From Ancylobacter amanitiformis (lineage in GTDB: Bacteria > Pseudomonadota > Alphaproteobacteria > Rhizobiales > Xanthobacteraceae): a stretch of DNA of 64,000 bases. The position numbers were made by a program, and so were the translations under genes. The notes beneath the pieces are model-generated. The model had not been told where the DNA came from. It did no database searches and worked only from the letters and a program-made list of their open reading frames with translations. Every line of letters starts with the position of its first letter. The stretch's first letter is position 1. Positions 1-8,695 of this stretch are shown piece after piece. The DNA lies in contig NZ_JAUSVR010000007.1 in the NCBI RefSeq assembly GCF_030814815.1, positions 62,001 to 126,000 on the forward strand. The letters are read 5' to 3'.

Positions 1-1
1 C

Positions 2-1063
2 AGCGCCGCCGCCAATGCCGACCAGGCGACCGCGGTGGGCACCGAGGCCAGCGCCAACGCCGTGGCGGCGACCGCTGTCGGTCAGGCGTCCAGCGCCAAC
101 GGGCTGAACGCGACGGCGATCGGCCAGGGCGCCACCGCCAATCTCGACTACACCACGGCGGTCGGCTCGGGTGCCGCCGCGCAGGGCACCAACGCCTCCG
201 CCTTCGGCTATGGCGCGCAGGCCAATGCCAGCGCGGCCACCGCTCTCGGCCAGGGCGCCAGCGCCGGCGCCGAGCAATCCACCGCGGTCGGGCAGGGCGC
301 GACCGCCAATGGCACGGGTTCCACCGCGCTCGGCCAGCAGGCCATCGCCAATGGGATGAGCTCCACGGCGCTCGGCCAGAACGCGACGGCCAACGCGCAG
401 GGCTCCACCGCCGTCGGCAGCATCGCCGCCGCCAATGCCGAGAACTCCACCGCGCTCGGCTGGAACTCGGCCGCCAACGGCGTCAACTCCACCGCGCTCG
501 GCCGGGGCTCCATCGCCGCGTCGCAAGGCTCGACCGCGGTCGGCCAGAGCGCCAATGCCTCGGCGGCCTATGGCACGGCGGTGGGCAACGGCGCCAATGC
601 CTCGTTCGAGAGTTCGACCGCCATCGGCAGCGGCGCCACCACCACGCGCGCCAACCAGGTGGCGCTCGGCACGGCCTCCAGCACCTATACGATGCCGGGC
701 CTCACCTCGTCGGCCAGCCGGGCGGCGCAGTCCGGCGCGGTGCAGGTGGTGACGACCGATGCCGCGGGCAACCTCGCCTCGGCCTCGCTCGGCGACCTCT
801 ACAATCTCGATGGCGTCTATCAGCAGCTCGATCGCGTGCAGGAAGGCGTCGCCATGGCGATGGCCATGGACACGCCCAACCTGCCGGCCGGCAAGGATCT
901 GGCGCTGAGCGCGCAATGGGGCACGTTCGGCGGGCAGAATGCCATGGCGCTGTCCGGCATCGCCCGGCTGATGGACGACACGCTGTTCTTTACCGGCGGC
1001 ATCGGGTTTGGCCTGAAGGAGGGCACGATCGGCGGCAAGGCGGGGCTGGTCATGGCATGGTGA
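2..1063 (+). CDS. YadA-like trimeric autotransporter, 5' part outside window
   Basis: The frame is open from the window edge, so the N-terminus and signal peptide are missing; 353 codons are present. Residues 10 to about 225 are some fifteen tandem 14-residue repeats with the pattern T-A-[VIL]-G-x-x-[AS]-x-A-N-x-x-x-S, the left-handed beta-roll head (Hep_Hag) repeat of trimeric autotransporter adhesins. A short linker follows, then about 65 C-terminal residues rich in Gly and aromatics that end in Trp, matching the YadA anchor barrel. Known for the family: the anchor trimerises in the outer membrane and displays the head as an adhesin. The stalk is very short. The stop overlaps the start of the next gene by 7 bases, so the two are probably co-transcribed. 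No ligand can be inferred. Confidence 0.88.
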   Translation, partial: SAAANADQATAVGTEASANAVAATAVGQASSANGLNATAIGQGATANLDYTTAVGSGAAAQGTNASAFGYGAQANASAATALGQGASAGAEQSTAVGQGATANGTGSTALGQQAIANGMSSTALGQNATANAQGSTAVGSIAAANAENSTALGWNSAANGVNSTALGRGSIAASQGSTAVGQSANASAAYGTAVGNGANASFESSTAIGSGATTTRANQVALGTASSTYTMPGLTSSASRAAQSGAVQVVTTDAAGNLASASLGDLYNLDGVYQQLDRVQEGVAMAMAMDTPNLPAGKDLALSAQWGTFGGQNAMALSGIARLMDDTLFFTGGIGFGLKEGTIGGKAGLVMAW

Positions 1064-2166
1064 GTGTTCGCCCCTCGACGATCGCCCTCGCCGTGGCCTT
1101 CGGGCTCATGCTGGTGCCGCCGGCGTTGACGGCGCTGCCGGCCGGCTTTGCCACCTCGGCCGCTCCCGCGCCCGCCAATCCCGTGGCCGCGAGCACCGCG
1201 CCCGTCCTCGCGCCGGTCTCGGCATCGGGTGGGGCGCTGCAGGTTCCGCCGGCGCCGGTTCTGCTCGCCCTGTTGCGCGGCACGCTCGCCGCGGTGAACC
1301 AGGCCAATGTCACCGGCAATTATTCCGTGCTGCGTGACCTCGGCGCGCCGGCCTTCCGCGAGAATTACAACGCGGCGGAACTGGCCGACCGCTTCCGGGC
1401 GTGGCGCGACAATTCACTGGATTTCGCCGCCGTGCTGCTGCTTGACGCCAAGCTCGCCCGCGCGCCCGCCGTCGACGCGGACGGCGTGTTGCGGCTGGTC
1501 GGTTTCTTCGCCACCACGCCCCTGCGCATCGGCTTCGACCTCGGCTTCGAGGCGGTTGGCGGCAACTGGCGGCTGGCGACCATCTCGGTGGATGCACGCC
1601 GGGTCGATACGCCCGCGGCGGAGGGCCCGCCCGCCCAAACCCAGCCGGTCAATGCCCCGCAGGCCCTGGCGCCGCCGGCGGGCGGCGCGCAGCAGGGTTC
1701 CGCGTCGCCGGGGCAGAAGGACATGTCCCGGCTGTCGCCCAAACCCGCCATGGTCGCGATCGCCACCGATTCCCCGGCCGCACCGACCGTCGCCGCGCCG
1801 ACGGTCAAGGTGATGACCGTGCGCGCCGCGACGGATCCGCTGCTCAAGGCCGGCTCGCTCGACGCGCCGGCTCCCGCGCCGCTGCCGGTCCGGAACCCGC
1901 CCGGCACGGCGACCAAGACAGCGACCAAGACAGCGACCAAGACAGCGACCAAGACAGCGACCAAGACAGCGACCAAGACGGGGGCCACGGACGTTTCTGC
2001 GAAGGAGACGCTACCCAAGCCGGCCACCAGAACCGTGCCCGCCCGCGATGCCGCCGCGAAAGGTGCGCCGCCCGCCGCGACGCACGAGCCCTTCGCGATG
2101 AGTGAACCGGCCCGCGCGCCCGTGCCGTTCGACATGGGCTCGGCGTCGGGTGGCGGGCTCTACTGA
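1057..2166 (+). CDS. Exported protein of unknown function with Lys-Thr-Ala repeat tail
   Basis: The start ATG lies within the end of the autotransporter gene (ATGGTGA overlap), giving 369 residues. Residues 1-30 form a signal peptide or membrane anchor with a hydrophobic core. Residues about 70-185 look like a compact alpha/beta domain (LLRGTLAAVNQANVTGNYSV onward) resembling small NTF2/DUF4864-like domains found beside autotransporters; that assignment is tentative. From about 190 the chain is Pro/Ala-rich and apparently disordered, with a (T-A-T-K)n run at about residues 285-308. Translational coupling suggests an accessory role, such as periplasmic assembly or wall contact for the adhesin. 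This is inference. Confidence 0.6.
   Translation: MVSVRPSTIALAVAFGLMLVPPALTALPAGFATSAAPAPANPVAASTAPVLAPVSASGGALQVPPAPVLLALLRGTLAAVNQANVTGNYSVLRDLGAPAFRENYNAAELADRFRAWRDNSLDFAAVLLLDAKLARAPAVDADGVLRLVGFFATTPLRIGFDLGFEAVGGNWRLATISVDARRVDTPAAEGPPAQTQPVNAPQALAPPAGGAQQGSASPGQKDMSRLSPKPAMVAIATDSPAAPTVAAPTVKVMTVRAATDPLLKAGSLDAPAPAPLPVRNPPGTATKTATKTATKTATKTATKTATKTGATDVSAKETLPKPATRTVPARDAAAKGAPPAATHEPFAMSEPARAPVPFDMGSASGGGLY
1909..1980 (+). repeat. 12-bp tandem repeat, six copies, in-frame
   Basis: Six head-to-tail copies of GCGACCAAGACA, the last with one A-to-G change. They encode Ala-Thr-Lys-Thr units in the disordered tail of the exported protein. The unit is a multiple of three, so copy-number change would alter linker length without shifting the frame. 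Confidence 0.95.
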
Positions 2167-2181
2167 CGGCGCGGACGCTCC

Positions 2182-3186
2182 TCAGACCGGGTCGTCGGAC
2201 GGGGCCTGCGTGTAACGGCGCACCACCCAGGAGCGGAACAGCGCGACGGCGGGATCGACCATGTCGTCGGGATGCACGGTGAGGTAATAGCCGAAGCCGC
2301 TCGCGCAGGTCGTGTCCGGGAAGGGCGTCACCAGCCGGCCGCTGGCGATATCGGCCGCGAACATGTCGGGATCGACCAGCGTCACGCCGCCGCCCGCCAC
2401 CGCGCATTGCACCGCCAGCACCTCGGATTCGAAGGCGAGGCCGCGCTGCACGCCGATATCGAGCCCGTTATGGCGGGCATAGACGGACCAGAACGTGCTG
2501 TAGGGCTCGCCCTCCAGCTTGACGTGCAGCAATTCGGTGCTGCGCAGGAATTCCGCGAGATCGAGCCCCTCCGCCCGCGCCGCGATCTCCGGCGTGCAGG
2601 CCGGCGTCTGGCTGACCATCCATAAGGGATCGCGGATGGCGTCGCCCAGATGCGGCCTGTCGAACACGACCGCGAGATCGACGCTGCGTCCCGCCGGCAG
2701 GCCGATGCCGTTGCTGCTCGACACGTCGATCGGCAGGCCCGGAAAGGCACGGCGGAATTCGGCCAGCAGCGACAGGCCCGCCACATGCAGGAAGGTCGGC
2801 GGCATGTGGATCTTGAGCACGCGCCCGGCATGGCCGGGATCGCGCCGCAGCATCTTCATGGTCTCTTCGATACGGTCGAAGGATTCGGCCACGACAGGCA
2901 GCAGCGCCGCGCCGGCGGCGGTCAGCGCCATGCCCTGCGCCCGCCGGTCCAGCAGCCGGCAGCCGAGATATTCCTCCAGCCGCCCGACATGCCGGCTCAA
3001 GGCGCTCTGCGAGATATGCAGCGCCGCGGCCGCGCCGGTGAAGCTGAGCCGCCCGCCGACCGCCTCGAAGGCCCGGAGCGCATTGAGCGGCAGCCAGACG
3101 CGCCCGCCATCCGGCTCGGCGGCCTCGGGGAGCCGCGCGACGTCCGCCGCGTCGGGACGAGGAAACGCCGAACCTTTGCCGCCCAA
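2182..3186 (-). CDS. LysR-family regulator divergent from the Rieske operon
   Basis: Predicted DNA-binding transcription regulator of 334 residues. After a 27-residue leader, residues about 28-90 are the LysR winged helix-turn-helix (LNALRAFEAV, then SFTGAAAALHISQSALSRHV). The rest is the two-lobed effector-binding domain, GcvA-like in its LPLNALRAFEA opening. The frame stays open to 3324, but that would run into the divergent gene; the TTG at 3186 has GGAGG seven bases upstream and is preferred. It is divergent from the oxygenase operon starting at 3290, so it probably controls that operon and itself through the palindrome at 3217-3228. The effector is unknown. Confidence 0.85.
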   Translation of the reverse strand: MGGKGSAFPRPDAADVARLPEAAEPDGGRVWLPLNALRAFEAVGGRLSFTGAAAALHISQSALSRHVGRLEEYLGCRLLDRRAQGMALTAAGAALLPVVAESFDRIEETMKMLRRDPGHAGRVLKIHMPPTFLHVAGLSLLAEFRRAFPGLPIDVSSSNGIGLPAGRSVDLAVVFDRPHLGDAIRDPLWMVSQTPACTPEIAARAEGLDLAEFLRSTELLHVKLEGEPYSTFWSVYARHNGLDIGVQRGLAFESEVLAVQCAVAGGGVTLVDPDMFAADIASGRLVTPFPDTTCASGFGYYLTVHPDDMVDPAVALFRSWVVRRYTQAPSDDPV

Positions 3187-3216
3187 GCCTGTGCCTCCGG
3201 ACCTTTGCCTACATGC

Positions 3217-3228
3217 GATAGGTCTATC
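3217..3228. promoter_or_regulatory. Inverted repeat GATAG-N2-CTATC, candidate operator
   Basis: GATAGGTCTATC is a palindrome with 5-bp arms in the 103-base gap between the LysR gene and the Rieske gene. It is AT-rich against a GC-rich background. It contains the same TCTAT core seen at 19239, 24869 and 28714. Confidence 0.5.
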
Positions 3229-3289
3229 TAAAAACGTAATTTGAACCGTTCCAGGCCCGATGCCAAGATCGCGCAAAAGGGGAACAGCC

Positions 3290-4642
3290 ATGCTTGATCT
3301 GGAACGGATCCGGGCGCTCATCAACGAGCGCAGGCCGGGTTATTCGCTGCCGCAGGAACTCTACAACAGTCCGGATGTCTACGAGTTCGATCTTGCCGCC
3401 ATTTTCGGCCAGTCGTGGATTCTTGCCGGCTTCACCTGCGAGATTCCGCAGCCGCGCGGCTACATGGCGCTCACGGTCGGCCGCTCGCCGGTGGTGATCA
3501 CGCGCGATCGCGAGGGCGTCTATCGCGCCTTCCACAATTCCTGCCGCCATCGCGGGGCGCAGATCTGCGCCGAGGGCACCGGCGCGCGCGGGCGGCTGAC
3601 CTGCCCCTATCACCAGTGGGTCTATGATCTCGATGGCGCGCTGGTCCATGCCCGGCACATGCCCGAGACGTTCGACCCGGCGGAGCATGGCCTCCGGCCG
3701 GTGCATGTCGAGAATGTCGCCGGCGCGCTGTTCGTGTGCCTCGCCGAGACGCCGCCGGCCTTCGCCCGCTTCCGCCGCGAACTGGAGCCGCTGCTCGCGC
3801 CTCATCGGCTGGAGGAGGCCAAGCTCGCCTTCCAGAACACGCTGGTCGAGAAGGGCAACTGGAAGCTGGTGATGGAGAATGCCCGCGAGTGCTACCATTG
3901 CGGCGTCGGCCATCCCGAACTGTGCCTGACCTTCCCGATCGAGGATGCCTCCGGCGGGCATTTCGAGGTGGAGGGCGACCCGCGCCACGCCGCCTTTGCT
4001 GCCCGGCTGGAGGCGGCCGGGCTCGGCAAGGGGCCCTTCATCGGCCCGTGGTGGCAGATCGAGCGCTTCCCGCTCAACGAGGGGCACCTGTCGCTCACCA
4101 TTGATGGCGCGCTCGCCTGCACCCGGCTGATGATTGCCGGCGACGAGCCGAATGTCGGCTCGCTGCGCTGGGCCGTGGAGCCGCACAGTTTCTGCCATTC
4201 CACCGCCGACACCACGGTCTATTTCAGCGCCATGCCGACCGCGACCGGCGAGACGCTGGTGACGTGCAAGTGGCTGGTGCACAAGGATGCGGTGGAAGGC
4301 GTCGACTATGACGTCGAGAAGCTTACCCAGCTGTGGAACGTGACCAATATCCAGGACCGCGACCTGGTCGAGAACAACCAGCGCGGCGTCAATTCGGTCG
4401 GCTATGTGCCGGGACCCTACAGCCCGACCGATGAATCCTACGTGCTGCTGTTCACCGACTGGTACTGCGACAAGGCGATGGACTATATCGCCGCCCGCAC
4501 CGGCATCGACGGCCGGCCGATCGAATTGCGCGGCATCATTTCCGGGGCGGCGGAGGCCGTGCGCGAGCCGGCCTTCGCGGCGGGGCTGGCGGCTGATGCG
4601 GCGGGTCACGAGGCGGGCGGGCATGAGGCGGGCCGGGCTTGA
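3290..4642 (+). CDS. Rieske [2Fe-2S] oxygenase, glycine betaine/stachydrine N-demethylase type
   Basis: Large (catalytic) subunit of a Rieske non-haem iron oxygenase, 450 residues. The Rieske motif is C85-x-H87-x17-C105-x2-H108. The mononuclear iron site is ARECYHCGVGHPEL with H203 and H208. Length and motif spacing fit the GbcA/stachydrine demethylase group, which oxidatively removes N-methyl groups from betaines, rather than aromatic dioxygenases; substrate class is inferred. The ATG at 3290 has AGGGG eight bases upstream and is preferred over the ATG at 3260. First gene of a tightly coupled five-gene operon (next start overlaps). No separate reductase or ferredoxin subunit is nearby; the flavoprotein at 5910 carries a [2Fe-2S]-type cysteine cluster but belongs to a different family. 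Confidence 0.88.
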   Translation: MLDLERIRALINERRPGYSLPQELYNSPDVYEFDLAAIFGQSWILAGFTCEIPQPRGYMALTVGRSPVVITRDREGVYRAFHNSCRHRGAQICAEGTGARGRLTCPYHQWVYDLDGALVHARHMPETFDPAEHGLRPVHVENVAGALFVCLAETPPAFARFRRELEPLLAPHRLEEAKLAFQNTLVEKGNWKLVMENARECYHCGVGHPELCLTFPIEDASGGHFEVEGDPRHAAFAARLEAAGLGKGPFIGPWWQIERFPLNEGHLSLTIDGALACTRLMIAGDEPNVGSLRWAVEPHSFCHSTADTTVYFSAMPTATGETLVTCKWLVHKDAVEGVDYDVEKLTQLWNVTNIQDRDLVENNQRGVNSVGYVPGPYSPTDESYVLLFTDWYCDKAMDYIAARTGIDGRPIELRGIISGAAEAVREPAFAAGLAADAAGHEAGGHEAGRA

Positions 4643-5913
4643 GCAGGGGTGGCAGTGACGACGTGCGGGGTGCCCGCCACCCCGACACGCTGGCCGTGGG
4701 CTACGGCTATGATCCGCAGGATGCGTTCGGCGCGGTGAAGCCGCCGATCGTCTTGACCTCGACCTTCGCCTACCCGTCCGCGGCGGCAGCGAAACAGGCG
4801 CATCGCGACTATTTCGACGGCACGGCGCCGGGGCGCGAGGCGGGCTTCATCTATGCGCGGCTCGACCATCCGGGCCTCGCCCTGCTGGAAAAGCGCTTCG
4901 CCGCGCTGGACGGCGCGGAGGAGGCGGCGGCATTCGCCTCCGGCATGGCGGCGATTTCCGCCGTGCTGCTCGGTCATCTCAAGCCCGGCGACAGCGTGCT
5001 GCACACGCGCCCGCTCTATGGCGGCACGCATGGCCTGCTGCACGGTCCGCTCGCCGGGCTCGGCATCACCGCGATCGCCATCGGCGACGGCGTGGATGAG
5101 GCGAGCGTGGCTCAGGCCGTCGAGACGGCGTCGGGCCACGGCCCGGTGGGCCTCATTTTCGTGGAGACGCCGGCCAACCCGACCAACGGCATTGCCGACA
5201 TCGCGCTCATCGCCCGCGCCGCCGACGCGCTGGCCGCCCGGCAGGGCGGGCGGCGGCCGGTCGTCGTGGTGGACAACACTTTCCTCGGTTCGCTGCTGCA
5301 GGCCCCGCTCGACCACGGCGCCGACCTGTCCATGACCTCGCTGACCAAATATGCCGGCGGCCATAGCGACCTGATCGGCGGCGCCGTGTCGGGCTCGGCC
5401 GCGCTCATCGGCCCGCTGCGCCGGTTGCGCACGCTGCTCGGCACCCATCTCGACCCGTTCACCAGCTGGCTCGCCCTGCGCTCGCTGGAGACCTTCCCGC
5501 TGCGCAATGCCCGCGCCAATGCCAATGCCGCGGTGGTCGCCGCCTTCCTGCGCGACCACGCCAGGGTGGCGAGCGTGAGCTATCTCGGCTTCCTCGCGGC
5601 CGGCACGCCCGCCCGCGCGGTGTTCGACCGGCAATGCACCGGCGCGGGCTCCACCTTCTCCTTCCGCATTCGCGGCGGGGAAAGCGAGGCTTTCGCCATG
5701 CTGGACCGCCTGCAGGTGTTCCGCATGGCGGTCAGCCTCGGGGGAACCGAGAGCCTGATCTGCCATTCCGCCACGACCACGCATTATTCCGTGCCGCCGG
5801 ACATCCGCGCGCAGGTGGGCGTCGATGACGCGACGCTGCGGATATCGGTCGGGATCGAACATCCCGATGACCTCGTCGCCGACCTCGCTTCAGCATTGGA
5901 CGCGATTCCATGA
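4639..5913 (+). CDS. PLP-dependent Cys/Met-metabolism enzyme (gamma-lyase-like)
   Basis: Aspartate-aminotransferase-fold type I PLP enzyme of the cystathionine gamma-synthase/methionine gamma-lyase family, 424 residues (family about 390-430). Visible features are the ETPANPTNGIADI segment, the cofactor aspartate in VVVVDNTF, the Schiff-base lysine in MTSLTKYAGGHSD, and C-terminal SLGGTESLICHSATTTH. Such enzymes eliminate or replace beta/gamma sulfur substituents; the actual reaction is not determinable. The TTG at 4639 overlaps the Rieske stop (TTGA); a GTG at 4663 is an alternative start. The next gene overlaps by 4 bases, so it belongs to the same operon and perhaps processes the demethylated product. 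Confidence 0.85.
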   Translation: MSRGGSDDVRGARHPDTLAVGYGYDPQDAFGAVKPPIVLTSTFAYPSAAAAKQAHRDYFDGTAPGREAGFIYARLDHPGLALLEKRFAALDGAEEAAAFASGMAAISAVLLGHLKPGDSVLHTRPLYGGTHGLLHGPLAGLGITAIAIGDGVDEASVAQAVETASGHGPVGLIFVETPANPTNGIADIALIARAADALAARQGGRRPVVVVDNTFLGSLLQAPLDHGADLSMTSLTKYAGGHSDLIGGAVSGSAALIGPLRRLRTLLGTHLDPFTSWLALRSLETFPLRNARANANAAVVAAFLRDHARVASVSYLGFLAAGTPARAVFDRQCTGAGSTFSFRIRGGESEAFAMLDRLQVFRMAVSLGGTESLICHSATTTHYSVPPDIRAQVGVDDATLRISVGIEHPDDLVADLASALDAIP

Positions 5914-7511
5914 CCCGCCCCGAAACCCGCCTGATCCTGCCCGCTCCCGACCGCCATTCCATCGCCGGCAAGACCGGGGCGCCGGATGAACACGCCGAAC
6001 TCGTCATCATCGGTGCCGGCCCGGCCGGCTGCGCCGCCGCCACCGAGGCCGCGCGCGCCGGCGTGCAGGTGGTGCTGATCGACGAGAACCCGGTCTCGCC
6101 CGGCTTGATCGGCATGGATGTGCCGTTCCATTTCGGCGGCCGCGCCACGGGTGCGGTGCAGACGCCGGAGCGCCTTGTCGAGCACGTGCTGGAATCCAAC
6201 CCGGCGCTGGCGGAAGCCTTTGAACTCGGCGTCGATGTGCGCCTGTCCACTTCGGCCTGGGGCGCCTGGGTGAACGGGCCGGGGATGCGCTCGCTCGCCA
6301 CTGGCGTGATCGGCCTTGCTGACGAGACGCGCAGCTGGACGCTGGGCTTCGACCGGCTGATCCTCGCCACCGGAGCGCGCGATCTCAACCTTTCCTTTGC
6401 CGGCTCCGATCAGCCGGGCGTAATGGGCGCGCAGGCCCTGCATGCGCTGCTGGTGCGCTATGACGCCTTTGCCGGGCGGCGCCTCGTCATCCTCGGCAGC
6501 GGCGACCTGGCCATCGCCACGGCCGAGCTTGCGCGCTCGCGCGGGCTGGATGTGGTGGCGCTGGTGGAGGCGCGGGACACGCCGGCGGGTGATGACGCGC
6601 GGCTGGCTGCGCTGGCCGGGCAGGGCGTCGAGATCATCACCGGGCATGTGCCGCTGGCGGCCGAGGGCGGCACGGACGGCGTTACCGGCCTCGTGCTGGT
6701 GGAGACGCAGGCGCCCGGGCGCCGCCGCGCGCTGGCCTGCGACACGGTGTGCCTCGCCATCGGCGCGGTGCCGGTGATCGAGCTATTCGACGTGCTCGGC
6801 GCCGCGCGTGCGATGATACCCGAGCGCGGTGGCCATGTGCCGGTGGTCGACGCGCACGGGGCGACCTCGCTGGGGCACGTCTTCGCCGCCGGCGACTGCA
6901 CCGGCCTCGGCGGCGATGCCGCGGCGGCGGGATTGAGCGCGGCGCGCGCGGCGCTGGCCTCGCTCGGCCGCCCGGCGGAGGCGCCGGAGGCCATTTCCCG
7001 GCCGGCGGGGCCCGATGCGCTGGCCTATCCGCTCGACTGGACGCGGGCCCTGCTCGCCACCGGCGGGCCGGACGTCATGGTGTGCCTGTGCGAGGAGGTC
7101 ACGCGCGGCGAACTGCTGGCCGTGCAGCCGCCGCGCTATCTCGGCTGGAGTTCCAACGCCATCGCCCGGCGCAACCTTGCCACGCTGGCGCAGGATGGGC
7201 CGCTCGACCAGGACCAGATCAAGCGCCTCACCCGCGCCTGCATGGGCGCCTGCCAGGCGCGGCGCTGCCGCGAGCAGGTGGCGCTGACCATGGCGCTGGG
7301 CGCCGAGGTTCCGGCCACCTCCATCCCGCTCGCCGGCTATCGCGCCCCGGTGCGCCCGCTGCCGCTCGCCGTGCTCGCCGATGCTGACGAGACGGCGGAC
7401 ATGACGGAGAACTGGAACGTGTGGTTCGGCATCGTGACGCAGTGGATTTCCTACGACGACATCGGCACCGCGCGCGAGGATGAGCAGATCCGCGCCGGAA
7501 TGCCCTATTGA
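5910..7511 (+). CDS. FAD/NAD(P)-binding oxidoreductase with BFD-like Fe-S domain (OoxA/HcnB-like)
   Basis: 533 residues. A Rossmann GAGPAG motif at residues 35-40 binds FAD; a second dinucleotide site is ILGSGDLAIA near 200; a GDCTGLGG motif lies near 330. The C-terminal third has C392-x-C394 and CMGACQARRC (C444, C448, C453), the BFD-like [2Fe-2S] cluster typical of the A subunit of opine oxidase, HcnB and the alpha subunit of sarcosine oxidase. With the next gene it probably forms a two-subunit membrane-associated oxidase or dehydrogenase that oxidises a secondary amine. The start ATG overlaps the previous stop (ATGA). Substrate unknown. Confidence 0.87.
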   Translation: MTRPETRLILPAPDRHSIAGKTGAPDEHAELVIIGAGPAGCAAATEAARAGVQVVLIDENPVSPGLIGMDVPFHFGGRATGAVQTPERLVEHVLESNPALAEAFELGVDVRLSTSAWGAWVNGPGMRSLATGVIGLADETRSWTLGFDRLILATGARDLNLSFAGSDQPGVMGAQALHALLVRYDAFAGRRLVILGSGDLAIATAELARSRGLDVVALVEARDTPAGDDARLAALAGQGVEIITGHVPLAAEGGTDGVTGLVLVETQAPGRRRALACDTVCLAIGAVPVIELFDVLGAARAMIPERGGHVPVVDAHGATSLGHVFAAGDCTGLGGDAAAAGLSAARAALASLGRPAEAPEAISRPAGPDALAYPLDWTRALLATGGPDVMVCLCEEVTRGELLAVQPPRYLGWSSNAIARRNLATLAQDGPLDQDQIKRLTRACMGACQARRCREQVALTMALGAEVPATSIPLAGYRAPVRPLPLAVLADADETADMTENWNVWFGIVTQWISYDDIGTAREDEQIRAGMPY

Positions 7512-7522
7512 GGATGCCGGTC

Positions 7523-8695
7523 ATGACGAACAAGGGTACATCGGTCGTGGTGGTCGGCGGCGGCGTCACCGGCCTCTCCACCGCCTGGTGGCTGGCGCGC
7601 TCGGGCGTCGACGTCACGGTGCTGGAAAAGGGCATTGTCGGCTTCGAGGCCTCCGGCCGCAATGGCGGCGGCTGCACGCATTACCAGAGCCCGCTCTTCC
7701 ACGAGGAACAGCGGCTGTGGCCGCAGATGGACGAACTGCTCGGCTATCCCACGGAGTATCGCCGCGAGCGCATCGTCTTCCAGGTGGACGAGCGCAAGGC
7801 CAATTTCGCCGACGGCCTCTCCATGCGCATTCCCGCCGGCTATGAATGGGAAGTGCTGGACGGCCGGCAGGTGCGCGAGCGCGTGCCGCTGGCCGGCGAC
7901 AACGCCGTTTGCGGCGTGCACCTGCATTTCGGTGGCCATGCCAATCCCCAGCGCACCTCGCAGGCCTATGCCTGGGCGGCGCGCGACCTCGGCGTGGCGA
8001 TCCACCAGCATGTCGCGGTCTCGGGCTTCGAGACCGCCGGCGGGCGCGTGGTGGGCGTGGAAACCTCGGCCGGCCGGTTCGGCTGCGATGCGCTGGTGAT
8101 CGCCGCCGGCCCGCAGACCGGCAAGCTCTCCGCCATGCTCGGCAATCCCGTTCCGATGGCGGCGGCGCGGGCGGAAATGATCGTGACCGAGCCGCTGCCG
8201 CTGATGCCGACCGGGGGGGTCGACGGCAATGGCCTCTACGGCCGCCAGACGCTGCGCGGCAACCTCGCCTATGGCGGGGGACCGCATGAATGGTATGACG
8301 ATACGCCGCTCGACCGCCCGCCGCCGCGCCCCTCGGGCAGCGTGCTGCGCGGCCTGTCCCGGCGCCTGGCGGACCTGCTGCCGCGCGCCGCCCATGCGCG
8401 GGTGATCCGCAGCTGGGCCGGGGTGATCGAGAACACGCCGGACGGCCGCCCGGTGATCGAGCGCCTCACCGCGCCGGACAATGTGACGGTGGCCACCATG
8501 TCGAGCGTCGGCTTCGGCCTGTCGCCGGCGAGCGGCCACGCGATCCGCGACCTCGTGCTCGACGGCGTCTGTTCCTTTGCCGACCTGTCCAAGCTGAGCA
8601 GCGCCCGTTTCAAGGAACTCTCCGGCGACTGGCGCCGCGATCTCAACTGGCTGCCGCCGCAGCCGGTCATGCCCGATGCAGGAGCCAGCCTTTGA
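7523..8695 (+). CDS. FAD-dependent amine oxidase subunit (OoxB/SoxB-like)
   Basis: 390 residues, DadA-type FAD oxidoreductase fold with GGGVTGLSTAWWLARSG near the N-terminus and VLEKG closing the ADP-binding unit. The family includes opine oxidase B, HcnC and sarcosine oxidase beta, which carry the amine-oxidising flavin. I chose the ATG at 7523 because GAGG lies nine bases upstream; in-frame TTG 7508 and ATG 7514 are possible. It directly follows the OoxA-like gene, supporting an AB complex. Together they would oxidise a C-N bond and pass electrons to the Fe-S subunit. Confidence 0.85.
   Translation: MTNKGTSVVVVGGGVTGLSTAWWLARSGVDVTVLEKGIVGFEASGRNGGGCTHYQSPLFHEEQRLWPQMDELLGYPTEYRRERIVFQVDERKANFADGLSMRIPAGYEWEVLDGRQVRERVPLAGDNAVCGVHLHFGGHANPQRTSQAYAWAARDLGVAIHQHVAVSGFETAGGRVVGVETSAGRFGCDALVIAAGPQTGKLSAMLGNPVPMAAARAEMIVTEPLPLMPTGGVDGNGLYGRQTLRGNLAYGGGPHEWYDDTPLDRPPPRPSGSVLRGLSRRLADLLPRAAHARVIRSWAGVIENTPDGRPVIERLTAPDNVTVATMSSVGFGLSPASGHAIRDLVLDGVCSFADLSKLSSARFKELSGDWRRDLNWLPPQPVMPDAGASL

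Noticed and set aside
30-660. Regular 42-bp periodicity that might suggest a CRISPR array
   Set aside because: Units are degenerate, contiguous and in-frame, encoding 14-residue YadA head repeats, with no spacers.
1909-1980. Tandem repeat as a CRISPR or regulatory iteron array
   Set aside because: Twelve-base units without spacers inside a coding frame; it encodes Ala-Thr-Lys-Thr.
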